The position numbers were made by a program, and so were the translations under genes. DNA of 64,000 nt from Vibrio cortegadensis (GTDB taxonomy: Bacteria > Pseudomonadota > Gammaproteobacteria > Enterobacterales > Vibrionaceae), in the NCBI RefSeq assembly GCF_024347395.1, contig NZ_AP025475.1, positions 20,137 to 84,136 of the forward strand, read 5' to 3'. Of this stretch, positions 53,712 to 61,896 are shown in pieces. The stretch's first letter is position 1, and each line of letters begins with the position of its first letter. The notes beneath the pieces were generated by a model. The model saw only the letters and a program-made list of their open reading frames with translations. It did not search any database and was not told the DNA's origin.

Positions 53712-56496
53712 GTTAGATTTATCTAAGCGAGAGTTCTGCCCCGTAGTACCTGGTCAGACGCTTAATGCTTGGATGTCTGCAAACATTAAAGGTTATTACG
53801 TTTCAGGAACGCCGCCTTTTTCTTATCGAGTTAATGGCTCTCAGTTAACATCATTAGATTGGTCTGAGTATGTTTGGCAAGATGGTGACTTAATAGAGCT
53901 CTACGCTGAGCCAAAGGATCCAGTCACCGCAATTATGGCGGTTGTTGCTGTGGTATCGGCAGGCATGGCCATTTACGCCATGAATCAAATACCAGACACC
54001 TTTCAGAAAACCACACCGGAAGGCAGTCCGATTTATGATGCGAATGCTCAGGGGAACCAACCTCGTTTAATGGGGATCATTCCTGAGCTTTTTGGTCGTC
54101 ATAAAACGTACCCTGATATTATCAGTGAGCCTCATTGGTATTTTGCTGAGGATGATGAGTTCCTGTTGCTAATGACCTCTGTAAGTGTTGGTGATATAGA
54201 GCTTAATGGTGACAATATTATTATTGGTGATACGCCAGTTTCAAAATATGGTGTAGATATCGACTATCAGATCTTTCCACCTGGTGCCGACGTCACCTCT
54301 CACCCAAGCTATCAAAACATCTACACATCACGAGAAGTTGGTGCAACTGCGTCGACTTCCGGCATCGAACTAAAAGGTGCCGTGAATTCTATCGAACCCA
54401 ATACCACTCGAATAGCCCAAAATACAATGACGCTCTTGAGTGAAATTGATGGCTTTTTATCGGAGTACTGGCCTGTTGAATGGGAAGCGGGGCATGTCAT
54501 AACCGTGGCAGGTTCGCTTGGTTCGCGTGATGTTTCTGAAAGTCACGGTTACGGTGGTTGGCGAGCTGAGGCTACATCAGACATATTAAATTTTTGGTCA
54601 CAAGATTCTGATCTTCATAATTGTAAACGTGGAGATTATGTTCAGTATCCTATTTCCTATTATGAGCCATCCAATGGGCCTACCCAGATTGAATATGCGA
54701 CTGGCATGATTGATGCCAAATTCACTGGAATTCAAAATGGTATGGAGTTTTATGCCGTTCGCGTTATCGATGCCAATGGTAATATCTTACCTGTTAGTAC
54801 TGTCCCTTCTGATGCTCGCCACTTACCTATCAAGTTCTCTGGTAAGGATGATGGACGCTTTGTTATTAAGAGCAAAACAAGCACTAAAGCAACATTGAAG
54901 CGTTTGTACCCCGCAGGTGGCACTGAACAATCTTGGTGGAACTCTTTCTCATCACAAGGTGATAATGTCGATTGGCGAATCACTGCTGAGAACGCTTTAC
55001 CAGGTGAGCCAGCCGGCCCGTTCTACGCTTGTCCTCAGTCAGAGATAACTGATCAAATTTATATTGATTTGAAGTTTCCTGATGGTATTGGGTACATGAA
55101 CGACAATGGCTCTATTTCTAGCAGAGAATTGCGAGTCATGATCGAATGGCGCGGCGAGGGGGAAGTAACTTGGAACCAGCAAGAGTTTAAACGCTCTGGC
55201 GCCACTCGTGATCAGATGGGGAATACCATCCATATCAACTTAGGGCGCAAGGTTAGACCAGAAGTGCGTGTTTACCGTATCACTGGGGATAGCACTGATA
55301 GCCGAGCATTTGACCGGATAGAGTTTAAACGCCTTAAATCGAGACTAGAGGCTAATACTAAATACGACGACTTCACCACCATGGCCGTTCGTATTCGTGG
55401 TAGTAATACCTTGTCACGCAGTGCTGAAAACAAGCTTGGTGTTATCCCTGTTCGTAAGCTGCAAATTCCTGATGGAGTTGGTGGTTGGACTACAGAAACG
55501 TATGCAACTCGGGATATTGCGCCAGCTGTTCGATACATCATCACTGATAGTGGGTTAACCGATGTTCAGATAGGCCACCATGAGCTTTTACGACTACATG
55601 AAGTATGGAAAGCTCGTGGCGATACTTTCGATGCAGTATTTACCGATGACAGCACACTGTTTGATGTGCTCAAAAAGGTGCTTGCTGTTGGTTATGCAGA
55701 GCCAACTTTGAACTATGGTCAAATCGTGCCGGTTCGGGATGAACCTCGCAGTGTATTTGATTATCAGTACCAACCTGACAACATGCTTGGTAAAGGTTTA
55801 GAGCGTTCTGGTAAGTTCATTGATGAAGAAGAACCTGATGGTATTGAAGTCGAGTATTTTTCGACTGAAACATGGAAGCCGGAAACGGTGCTTTGTTTGC
55901 TGCCAGGTGATTTAGGTTTGAAGCCTGAAAAAGTTCGTGCTTTCGGTGTAACGGATGAAACGAAGGCTTGGCGGTTCGGTATGCGTATTCGTCGAAAGAA
56001 GCGTTACCGCCGTTTTCAATACTCATTTCAAACTGAGATGGATGCGTTTAACTCCAATTACCTTGATTTTGTAGCACTGGCTGATGATGTACCAGGTTAT
56101 GCTCAAAGTGGTCGATTGGAGGAGTATTCTTATCAGAATGGGCGGACAACGTTAACGTTTGATGCTCCGTTGGAGTGGGGTGAAGGTGTTCACCATGTAG
56201 CGTTAAGGAAGCCGAATGGTAAAACATCTGGGCCTTACGTTTGCGACCGTGGCCCCAATCCGTTTCAGCTAGTAATTTATAGCAATCTTGATTTTGCACC
56301 TGACCTTTCTGGATCCATTGAACCGCCATTGTGGTTGTTTGGTGCAGCTGATAGTTGGTGTTATCCATCCTTGATTGATGACGTCACCCCACAAGGCACT
56401 GAAAAGTGTAGTGTGAAAGCAGTGAATTATGACGTGAGGGTGTATCAGGACGATGATAATGAGCCAGACGAAAATGGTTACCCTAAAGTGGCTTAG
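53683..56496 (+). CDS. J: Central tail-tip / host specificity protein (gpJ-like, with gpI-like N-terminus)
   Basis: The protein has 937 residues. The N-terminal 110 residues look like gpI: VYPNKLDLSKREF, WQDGDLIELYAEP, then the hydrophobic AIMAVVAVVSAGMAIYAM. The rest has the gpJ hub signatures NQPRLMGIIPELFGRHKTYPDI and later FDAVFTDDSTLFDVLKKVLAVG. It forms the tip that meets the receptor. It lacks the long fibronectin-like extension of lambda gpJ, and receptor contact may rely on the esterase fibre. Confidence 0.88.
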   Translation: MTILVVYPNKLDLSKREFCPVVPGQTLNAWMSANIKGYYVSGTPPFSYRVNGSQLTSLDWSEYVWQDGDLIELYAEPKDPVTAIMAVVAVVSAGMAIYAMNQIPDTFQKTTPEGSPIYDANAQGNQPRLMGIIPELFGRHKTYPDIISEPHWYFAEDDEFLLLMTSVSVGDIELNGDNIIIGDTPVSKYGVDIDYQIFPPGADVTSHPSYQNIYTSREVGATASTSGIELKGAVNSIEPNTTRIAQNTMTLLSEIDGFLSEYWPVEWEAGHVITVAGSLGSRDVSESHGYGGWRAEATSDILNFWSQDSDLHNCKRGDYVQYPISYYEPSNGPTQIEYATGMIDAKFTGIQNGMEFYAVRVIDANGNILPVSTVPSDARHLPIKFSGKDDGRFVIKSKTSTKATLKRLYPAGGTEQSWWNSFSSQGDNVDWRITAENALPGEPAGPFYACPQSEITDQIYIDLKFPDGIGYMNDNGSISSRELRVMIEWRGEGEVTWNQQEFKRSGATRDQMGNTIHINLGRKVRPEVRVYRITGDSTDSRAFDRIEFKRLKSRLEANTKYDDFTTMAVRIRGSNTLSRSAENKLGVIPVRKLQIPDGVGGWTTETYATRDIAPAVRYIITDSGLTDVQIGHHELLRLHEVWKARGDTFDAVFTDDSTLFDVLKKVLAVGYAEPTLNYGQIVPVRDEPRSVFDYQYQPDNMLGKGLERSGKFIDEEEPDGIEVEYFSTETWKPETVLCLLPGDLGLKPEKVRAFGVTDETKAWRFGMRIRRKKRYRRFQYSFQTEMDAFNSNYLDFVALADDVPGYAQSGRLEEYSYQNGRTTLTFDAPLEWGEGVHHVALRKPNGKTSGPYVCDRGPNPFQLVIYSNLDFAPDLSGSIEPPLWLFGAADSWCYPSLIDDVTPQGTEKCSVKAVNYDVRVYQDDDNEPDENGYPKVA
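56241..56258. promoter_or_regulatory. Degenerate member of the TTGCGACC palindrome family (in J)
   Basis: TTGCGACC-GT-GGCCCCAA: the left arm is perfect and the right arm has two mismatches. Confidence 0.35.
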
Positions 56497-56519
56497 GTTG
56501 ACTTATTTACTGATATTCA

Positions 56520-56548
56520 TTGACAAAGTTGTCTCATCACGGTTTATT
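56520..56548 (+). promoter_or_regulatory. Promoter of the small membrane-protein gene
   Basis: A consensus TTGACA at 56520-56525, with TTTATT about 17 bases downstream. It gives the next gene a transcript independent of the late operon, as usual for lysogeny-expressed genes. Confidence 0.5.
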
Positions 56549-56572
56549 CACCCTATCTCATAGGGGGAATAA

Positions 56573-56818
56573 ATGAACTTAATACCTAAATCAGCGATGA
56601 CGTCATTCATTCTAACGTTCCTGTTCGGGCCGTTGGGGTTGTTTTACTCATCACCTCTTTGGGCGGTTCTTTTGTCAATTGCGTTTTACTTCACCCTTCC
56701 AACAATCCTTGTGCCAATTGGCATTTGGTTGTTGTCGTGGGGGATTGGTCACTATTGTGTCTGTACTCACAATGAGAACATTGAAGCTATTAAGCAGTTG
56801 GCAAAAGATAACCAGTAA
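56573..56818 (+). CDS. Small membrane protein, possible superinfection-exclusion or conversion factor
   Basis: The protein has 81 residues with a strong AGGGGGAATAA ribosome site. Two to three hydrophobic segments (about 8-27, 30-50, 50-62) end in a short soluble tail (HNENIEAIKQLAKDNQ). It has its own promoter and terminator after the tail genes, the usual setting of a lysogenic conversion gene. The exclusion role is inferred. Confidence 0.65.
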   Translation: MNLIPKSAMTSFILTFLFGPLGLFYSSPLWAVLLSIAFYFTLPTILVPIGIWLLSWGIGHYCVCTHNENIEAIKQLAKDNQ

Positions 56819-56821
56819 ATC

Positions 56822-56853
56822 AAACCCCTAGCCGAAACTAGGGGTTTTCTTTT
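56822..56853 (+). terminator. Terminator after small membrane-protein gene
   Basis: Perfect 10-bp stem AAACCCCTAG with a 6-base loop, then TCTTTT. Confidence 0.85.
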
Positions 56854-56927
56854 GGTTCGTTGCTTATGAAGGCGTGCCACGATGTAGTCAGAAGTGACAT
56901 CATAGAAAAGCAACATGCCACACGACC

Positions 56928-57110
56928 TCAGACAATTGCGGTTTGTGTGGAGTCCTTTCCGTATACTCTCCTTTTTAACTCATCTACAGCTTTTAGTAGC
57001 GTAACGCTGCAACTTATGCTCATTTCCTCCGTAATAACCACACCAGGCTCAGCCGCTGCAGCCATCATTTCTAAGTCTCCGATAATTTTTTTTATTTCTA
57101 AATTTTTCAT
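56928..57110 (-). CDS. Small protein divergent from the XRE regulator
   Basis: The protein has 60 residues from ATG 57110; a non-ATG start at 57125 is possible. It reads MKNLEIKKIIGDLEMMAAAAEPGVVITEEM and ends in a helical DELKRRVYGKD. Its place opposite an XRE regulator suggests a regulatory pair. Unassigned. Confidence 0.5.
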   Translation of the reverse strand: MKNLEIKKIIGDLEMMAAAAEPGVVITEEMSISCSVTLLKAVDELKRRVYGKDSTQTAIV

Positions 57111-57125
57111 ACAACCTAAGTCCAA

Positions 57126-57369
57126 CTAACATTAATTTATGCATTTTGCATTTGCATATTCAGAATACACGAATTCTGAAATGCGCAAGGGGTGTCTCTT
57201 CTACACGTAACACTATGATTACTTGGGACATGCTCTTATGGCACGTTTGTTGGTATGGATAATAACAATAAAAAAAATATTGCAATTGATCACATAAGCA
57301 GATTAATGACAACCACGTCAATAGTGACTGATTTGCAGTAAATACCTATCAATAGTGACGTGTAGTTTT
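57126..57369. promoter_or_regulatory. Divergent control region of the XRE gene
   Basis: It holds an inverted repeat TTCAGAAT-N6-ATTCTGAA at 57159-57180. It also holds two direct copies of TCAATAGTGAC at 57318-57328 and 57349-57359, whose start-to-start distance is 31 bp (about three helical turns). The second copy is ten bases before the start codon. These are good candidates for binding sites of the XRE protein. Confidence 0.6.
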
Positions 57370-57696
57370 ATGAAAAAAGCAGACCCGATTGTCCATGTTT
57401 TAAGGCGATACCGTGAAAATCAGGGAATTTCGCAAGATAGAATGTCAGGATTGACAGGCATTAGCGTAAGCACCATTCAAAGAATTGAGAATGGTCGAAC
57501 TGATATGAAGCTGAGTCATTACAGGAGTTATCTTAATGCGCTCGGCATGTCTGATATGGATGTATCAATCGCGCTTTTCTCTCACGAGTTCGTGACTGAA
57601 AAAGAAGTTGCGGCAGTTTCTCGTAAATTGCCCTTTCGATTTCGAAGGATTGTGATCGCCTTTCTTAATGAATTAGCTGATGCACTAAAGCATTAA
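57370..57696 (+). CDS. XRE-family transcriptional regulator
   Basis: The protein has 108 residues from ATG 57370; a GTG at 57355 would add five residues. The helix-turn-helix covers about 9-60 (RYRENQGISQDRMSGLTGISVSTIQRIENGRTDM), followed by a helical tail. It likely represses its own promoter through the TCAATAGTGAC repeats. It may be a second immunity or maintenance regulator beside the CI-like repressor. Confidence 0.8.
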   Translation: MKKADPIVHVLRRYRENQGISQDRMSGLTGISVSTIQRIENGRTDMKLSHYRSYLNALGMSDMDVSIALFSHEFVTEKEVAAVSRKLPFRFRRIVIAFLNELADALKH

Positions 57697-57725
57697 CGGC
57701 ACCACTTAATGGTGCCGTTCTTGTT
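57695..57725. terminator. Bidirectional terminator between convergent genes
   Basis: Perfect 9-bp stem AACGGCACC/GGTGCCGTT with a 7-base loop, then CTTG and TTT. Confidence 0.8.
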
Positions 57726-57746
57726 TGCGATTGTGTGAACTTTTAA

Positions 57747-58001
57747 TCAGACCTTACTGATATAAAGACTGCAGGCATCATCTAAAACATCTAAGGTTTG
57801 CGGTGGGTAAGATACTGTAGCCAAGTTCAAGCAGGCCACTGTATCGTCATCATAAGCAAAAAAGCTAACATGCGTTTCACCATCTAAAATCACCTTGTTT
57901 GCTTTACTGAAGAAAAAGGTCATCACTTGTTTTTCATCATGATAAACAAACCCTTGGAAGTAGTCAGGACTACCATTTCTTTTTAGTACAAGTTTAACCA
58001 C
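57747..58001 (-). CDS. 84-residue hypothetical protein
   Basis: Leftward gene downstream of parAB. Beta-rich (MVKLVLKRNGSPDYFQGFVYHDEKQVMTFFF), with no recognised motif and no clear ribosome site beyond AAAGGAAT. Unassigned. Confidence 0.6.
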   Translation of the reverse strand: MVKLVLKRNGSPDYFQGFVYHDEKQVMTFFFSKANKVILDGETHVSFFAYDDDTVACLNLATVSYPPQTLDVLDDACSLYISKV

Positions 58002-58026
58002 GTTTTATTCCTTTTAGTTTGATTGG

Positions 58027-58182
58027 TTAGTGGCGAGCTAGTTCTTGATAGCAAGCTTTTGCAACAGCTTCACCCATGAAGTCCCCTTGGCCCTCCAGCC
58101 ACTCAAGTACTAAATGAGCAGGCATAGTGAGTAGTTCTTGTAGAGAGGCACTACGAATTTTGTTATAGTCCTTTTTAGACAT
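58027..58182 (-). CDS. 51-residue hypothetical protein
   Basis: Start behind the strong GCCAGGAGA site. The helical sequence has SLQELLTMPAHLVLEWLEGQGDFMGEAVAKACYQELA. Leftward, in line with its neighbours. Unassigned. Confidence 0.6.
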   Translation of the reverse strand: MSKKDYNKIRSASLQELLTMPAHLVLEWLEGQGDFMGEAVAKACYQELARH

Positions 58183-58213
58183 GATCGTCTCCTGGCGGTT
58201 TTGGTTGTGTCTT

Positions 58214-58237
58214 AAACCCCGATTGCAGTCGGGGTTT
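58214..58237. terminator. Terminator between leftward small genes
   Basis: 9-bp stem AAACCCCGA/TCGGGGTTT with a 6-base loop, close to the stop of the next gene. Confidence 0.75.
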
Positions 58238-58241
58238 TGTT

Positions 58242-58865
58242 TTATTTGATGACTGTAAAAGCGGTTTCAAGTCCTGGGAACCTATCGCAGCCATAAGTGC
58301 GGAAACGCTCTCTTTGTATGGTTGGCACTTCTAATTTCTGCAGGCATCGTGTGACAACGCCATCAGAACTCTTTTCAGACTCTAAAATTCCAACCTGCCT
58401 TTCATCAGGGAATAACCACATACATGGGTTTACCCACATTGGTGCGGCATCTGGCATGCTTGCTGGTATTCGCCTTTCCCAGCCACCAAGGCTGTCAGAC
58501 ATTCCATGCCAGTAACATACATCTGTGCTGATAGCATCGTGATCTTCATCTAACACAATTATCTTGGTGGTGTGCTCAACCATTTGGCTACTTTCGCCCC
58601 AATAATCCAACTCCCACTCACAGGTAACAGTTAACTCAGGAATATGAGCGCGTGTTTCAACTAATAATCCGAAAAGCTGTTTACGACTTGATTTAGGACC
58701 ACCGCAAAAGTAGTGCTTGTTAGGCCAAGGATTTCCGGTTTTGAGTTGATCGCCACCAATAAGCACTAGGTCTAGTTCAGGAATGCTAACTTGTTTTAAT
58801 GAGCACTTTCCTACGAATCCCACTTCCAGCGGTCGGTAAATTTTTGGCGTTATATGAATAAGCAT
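58242..58865 (-). CDS. 207-residue hypothetical protein downstream of parB
   Basis: It begins behind GCCAGGAGA, 21 bases after the parB stop, and so is probably in the partition operon. Beta-rich, with several Trp and Cys residues (PLEVGFVGKCSLKQV, TCEWELDYWGESSQMVEHTTKIIVLDED). I do not recognise the family. Confidence 0.65.
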   Translation of the reverse strand: MLIHITPKIYRPLEVGFVGKCSLKQVSIPELDLVLIGGDQLKTGNPWPNKHYFCGGPKSSRKQLFGLLVETRAHIPELTVTCEWELDYWGESSQMVEHTTKIIVLDEDHDAISTDVCYWHGMSDSLGGWERRIPASMPDAAPMWVNPCMWLFPDERQVGILESEKSSDGVVTRCLQKLEVPTIQRERFRTYGCDRFPGLETAFTVIK

Positions 58866-58885
58866 GTTGTTCTCCTGGCGTATTG

Positions 58886-59839
58886 TTAGCAGTTATCCAA
58901 CGCTTCTTTTGATAGCGTCTGTGAAATGAAGTCCTCGATAGCTTTCAGAGAGTCATCTGAAACTTTTGGGATGTTGATTGTGGCATTGCCGTTCTTCAAT
59001 GCGACCGTGGCCCCCATCGCCAATTCGCGTGGTTTCACTGCTTCAGGCTTCTCATTTGTTGCACCACACTTGGTAATGAACAGCTCAATGATCTCTTCTG
59101 TGGTGTGCTTACCCTTCTCAGGGATAAGCCATGAGTCACAGAAGTTAACGATCTCTTCTTGCTTCTCTTTAGTCAGGCTTTTATACACCTTATAAAGTGT
59201 TTCACCTTTACGTGCGCTGAGCTCGTTTGGTGAGGTGAAGCTGCGAATAAACGCCTTAGGCAATTGAGCTGTGTTCACGCAACGCATCATCGCTTTGCGG
59301 CTTACACCAACCGCCTCAGCCACTTCTTCTTGCGTGGCGTTATTAAGCATGCGTTCATAGCGAAGACCTTTTTCCCAGGCAGATGTATCCTTGTATTTGT
59401 TGCCCACATCGGACAGGAACTGCATCTGCTGCTCGTCTAAGTCTCCCACCCATACATAGAAAGGCTTTTTAGTTTCAAGTGCTGTAAAGCGGCGACGGCT
59501 ACCGTCTGCAATCTCTATCTGGCCGCATACATCACGACCAAATGCTGGTATCTGTTGACCTTGGTCTTTGAACGTTTCAATCAAGTCACTAACAGCATGT
59601 GCATCGAGTAGGAACTGGTTGCGCTCATTGCCAAGGTAAACCATGGTGCTCAGTTCAATTTTGTCTGCAGGCACTTCCACCAGCTTGAACTTTACCTCTT
59701 TCCCCATGACTTTATGTGTCATAGTGCTGCCAGCTGCAGCTTGTGATTCCAGTTTTTGAAGTTTCTTTTTATTGCGTTTACCTGCTTCTTGAACGGAAAC
59801 AGAACTAGGTTGAACTTCTACTTGAACATCGCTTTTCAT
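58886..59839 (-). CDS. parB: ParB/SopB-type partition protein
   Basis: The protein has 317 residues. The ParB nuclease-like domain includes IADGSRRRFTAL (GSRRR at 113-117). A central HTH (about 169-190, TQEEVAEAVGVSRKAMMRCV) binds the centromere, and the C-terminus should dimerise. It matches the SopB type of F and N15. It overlaps parA by four bases (ATGA). No cluster of parS repeats follows the gene; candidate sites are dispersed instead. Confidence 0.92.
   Translation of the reverse strand: MKSDVQVEVQPSSVSVQEAGKRNKKKLQKLESQAAAGSTMTHKVMGKEVKFKLVEVPADKIELSTMVYLGNERNQFLLDAHAVSDLIETFKDQGQQIPAFGRDVCGQIEIADGSRRRFTALETKKPFYVWVGDLDEQQMQFLSDVGNKYKDTSAWEKGLRYERMLNNATQEEVAEAVGVSRKAMMRCVNTAQLPKAFIRSFTSPNELSARKGETLYKVYKSLTKEKQEEIVNFCDSWLIPEKGKHTTEEIIELFITKCGATNEKPEAVKPRELAMGATVALKNGNATINIPKVSDDSLKAIEDFISQTLSKEALDNC
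58999..59016. promoter_or_regulatory. Degenerate member of the TTGCGACC palindrome family (in parB)
   Basis: ATGCGACC-GT-GGCCCCCA near the parB 3' end; only the left half is well kept. Confidence 0.3.
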
Positions 59840-61002
59840 GCTTCCTCCTTCCAGAATGGTTTGATTAGTTCTTCCAGCATTTCAGTAAACGTAGGCTCAA
59901 AGATATCGTTCGCACGCTTCCATGCTGCTGGGCTTGAGCGTTGTTCGTCAGCCTGTTCGTAAATTGACGCCATCCGACGTTGGCCCTTACCAACTTCATC
60001 GGTAACTCTAACCCCATTAGTCAGTGGTAAGCCTGGCCATATCTTCATTATGTCGCGTAAGTTAGCCTGGCTTGATGAGCCCACACCGCCAAGTTTGGTA
60101 GGCAGAACTCGCACCAGTGGCTCATGAGTCGTTTCTAATAGCGAGGCTTCGTCGTAGATGTCTGCTATTAGCGCCATTAGCTGTGTTGTCGAGTTGATGT
60201 CGTTCACCTCAGTTGATGTAGCTATTAGCGTTACATCAGAGGCACAGATCATGTTCATTGTGCCCATACCCAAGTCGGGGTGGCCGTCGATGATAATGAT
60301 GTCATAGCTGTCTGAAATTGTTGCAATACCTGCTTGAAGCATTGTGTGCGTCTGGTATGGGATATCGGCTTCCGGCAACTCACGTTCTAAACGCTGCATT
60401 TGCAGGTGGCTAGGGATGATATCTAGCTTTGGCCATGCTGTGTTTTTTACGCAATAGGTAAGATCATCCTCATCACCCAGCATGAATGGCAGCACAGTGT
60501 CATTTATCGTGGTGTTAAGTTCAGGATGGTAGCCGAAATACATTGATAGGTGCGCTTGTGGGTCTATATCAATAGCAAGGACACGATACCCTTGTAGAGA
60601 GCACCACTGAGCGAAGTTGGCCGTAGTGCTTGTCTTATAACAACCACCCTTACCGCCTGGTATCGCAAGAGTGACCGCCTCGCTATCTTCAGGTCGATAT
60701 GGCTGTGTACCAAAGTGTTCCCGCATCATTTCAATTTGATCTAATGTGTAACCGGCACGAATAGGGCGAGGGTTATCACCTTTGCTGTCGATATAATCTG
60801 CAGGTGGTAGCCGCCCTTCTTTCTCAGCTTTCTCTATGGCTTGGCGTGATACGCCAATATAGGCTGCAGCTGCATTAATCTTGAAGCGTCGTTTAATCTT
60901 TCGTGCTTCAGGTGAATCATCACCAAACACTGCTTTAGCGCGACTGGAACTCCAGTCACTTGCTGCGCCTATGCAGTTTCTCATTAGGGTTGATACGCTC
61001 AT
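59836..61002 (-). CDS. parA: ParA/SopA-type partition ATPase
   Basis: The protein has 388 residues, the length of F SopA. The N-terminal HTH (about 41-62, KINAAAAYIGVSRQAIEKAE) lets type Ia ParA bind its own operator. The deviant Walker A is KGGCYKTS at 118-125, with a downstream DIDPQAHLSMYFGY and IIIDGHPDLG. It positions ParB-centromere complexes on the nucleoid. First gene inside the right telomere, behind GCCAGGAGA. Confidence 0.94.
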   Translation of the reverse strand: MSVSTLMRNCIGAASDWSSSRAKAVFGDDSPEARKIKRRFKINAAAAYIGVSRQAIEKAEKEGRLPPADYIDSKGDNPRPIRAGYTLDQIEMMREHFGTQPYRPEDSEAVTLAIPGGKGGCYKTSTTANFAQWCSLQGYRVLAIDIDPQAHLSMYFGYHPELNTTINDTVLPFMLGDEDDLTYCVKNTAWPKLDIIPSHLQMQRLERELPEADIPYQTHTMLQAGIATISDSYDIIIIDGHPDLGMGTMNMICASDVTLIATSTEVNDINSTTQLMALIADIYDEASLLETTHEPLVRVLPTKLGGVGSSSQANLRDIMKIWPGLPLTNGVRVTDEVGKGQRRMASIYEQADEQRSSPAAWKRANDIFEPTFTEMLEELIKPFWKEEA

Positions 61003-61394
61003 TTTGTCTCCTGGCTTCTTGTTGGTTGCTTGTTATTATTAATCAACCAAGAAAAAAGAGCAACTATAATCATTTAGAGCAACTATGAGTTATTTGAATT
61101 TTGTGGGTGCGCATCACATTTTTTCATTCATGCCCCCTGTTTTGATGAGTGGCTGTTGCCTTGCTGTGAATTACTACGCCTTAGTTAAGTCACTTCCGCT
61201 TTAAAGTTGTTTTATAACAATGACTTAATGGTAATCAAGAGAAACCGGAAGTGGGTTAACTCTTCCCATACACCCATCAACAAGCGTGAAAGTGTTGCTT
61301 TCGCTGATTGATTCTCTCCATGTCAATTTATTACAGAACTTTTCCATGTGTGCAAATAATAACATAACAATAAACGTTATCGCACGCACACGCA
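61003..61394 (-). promoter_or_regulatory. parAB control region and subtelomeric stretch
   Basis: Two direct copies of AGAGCAACTAT (61057-61067, 61076-61086; 19 bp apart) lie 55-85 bases upstream of parA. An inverted pair TTGGTTG/CAACCAA flanks the start-proximal side (about 61022-61050). These are probable ParA operators. Farther out, CACTTCCG and CGGAAGTG form a spaced inverted repeat (about 61191-61252). A 39-codon frame (61085-61204, plus strand) is open but unsupported. I see no convincing gene here. Confidence 0.5.
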
Positions 61395-61524
61395 AAGTGT
61401 GCGACAACCAAATAATACATGTTACCCCTTGCACACGTGTGCTAATACTAACTATTTACGTAAATAGTTAGTATTAGCACACGTGTGCAAAGGGTAACAT
61501 GTATTATTTGGTTGTCGCACACTT
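61395..61524. other. Right telomere: 130-bp palindrome (protelomerase target)
   Basis: The axis lies between 61459 and 61460. Arms pair over 65 bases with a single mismatch (61491, on the mirror side). The central 39-base half-site equals that of the left telomere; beyond it the flank differs, with GCACAC/GTGTGC copies at different spacings. 61459 is read as the right end of the linear molecule. Confidence 0.9.
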
Positions 61525-61896
61525 GCGTGTGTGCGTTTGACGACGATTGTTATTATTATTTGCACACATGGAAAAAAGTCTGTAATAAATTGACATGGAA
61601 AATCAATCGGCAGCTGTAACTTTTCACGCTTGATGATGGGTGTATGGGAAGAGTTAACCCACTTCCGGTTTCTCTTGATTACCGATTAAGTCATTGTTAT
61701 AAAACAACTTTAAAGCGGAAGTGACTTAACTAAGGCGTAATAATTCACAGCAAGGCAACAGCCACTCATCAAAACGGGGGCATGAATGAAAAAATGTGAT
61801 GCGCAAAAAAATTCAAATAACTCATAGTTGCTCTAAATGATTATGGTTGCTCTTTTTCTTGGTGATACAAGCAACCAACAAAAGCCGGGAGGTAAA

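Noticed and set aside
61085..61204. 39-codon plus-strand frame between parA and the right telomere
   Set aside because: It lies across the parA operator repeats, lacks a ribosome site and shows no recognisable protein features.
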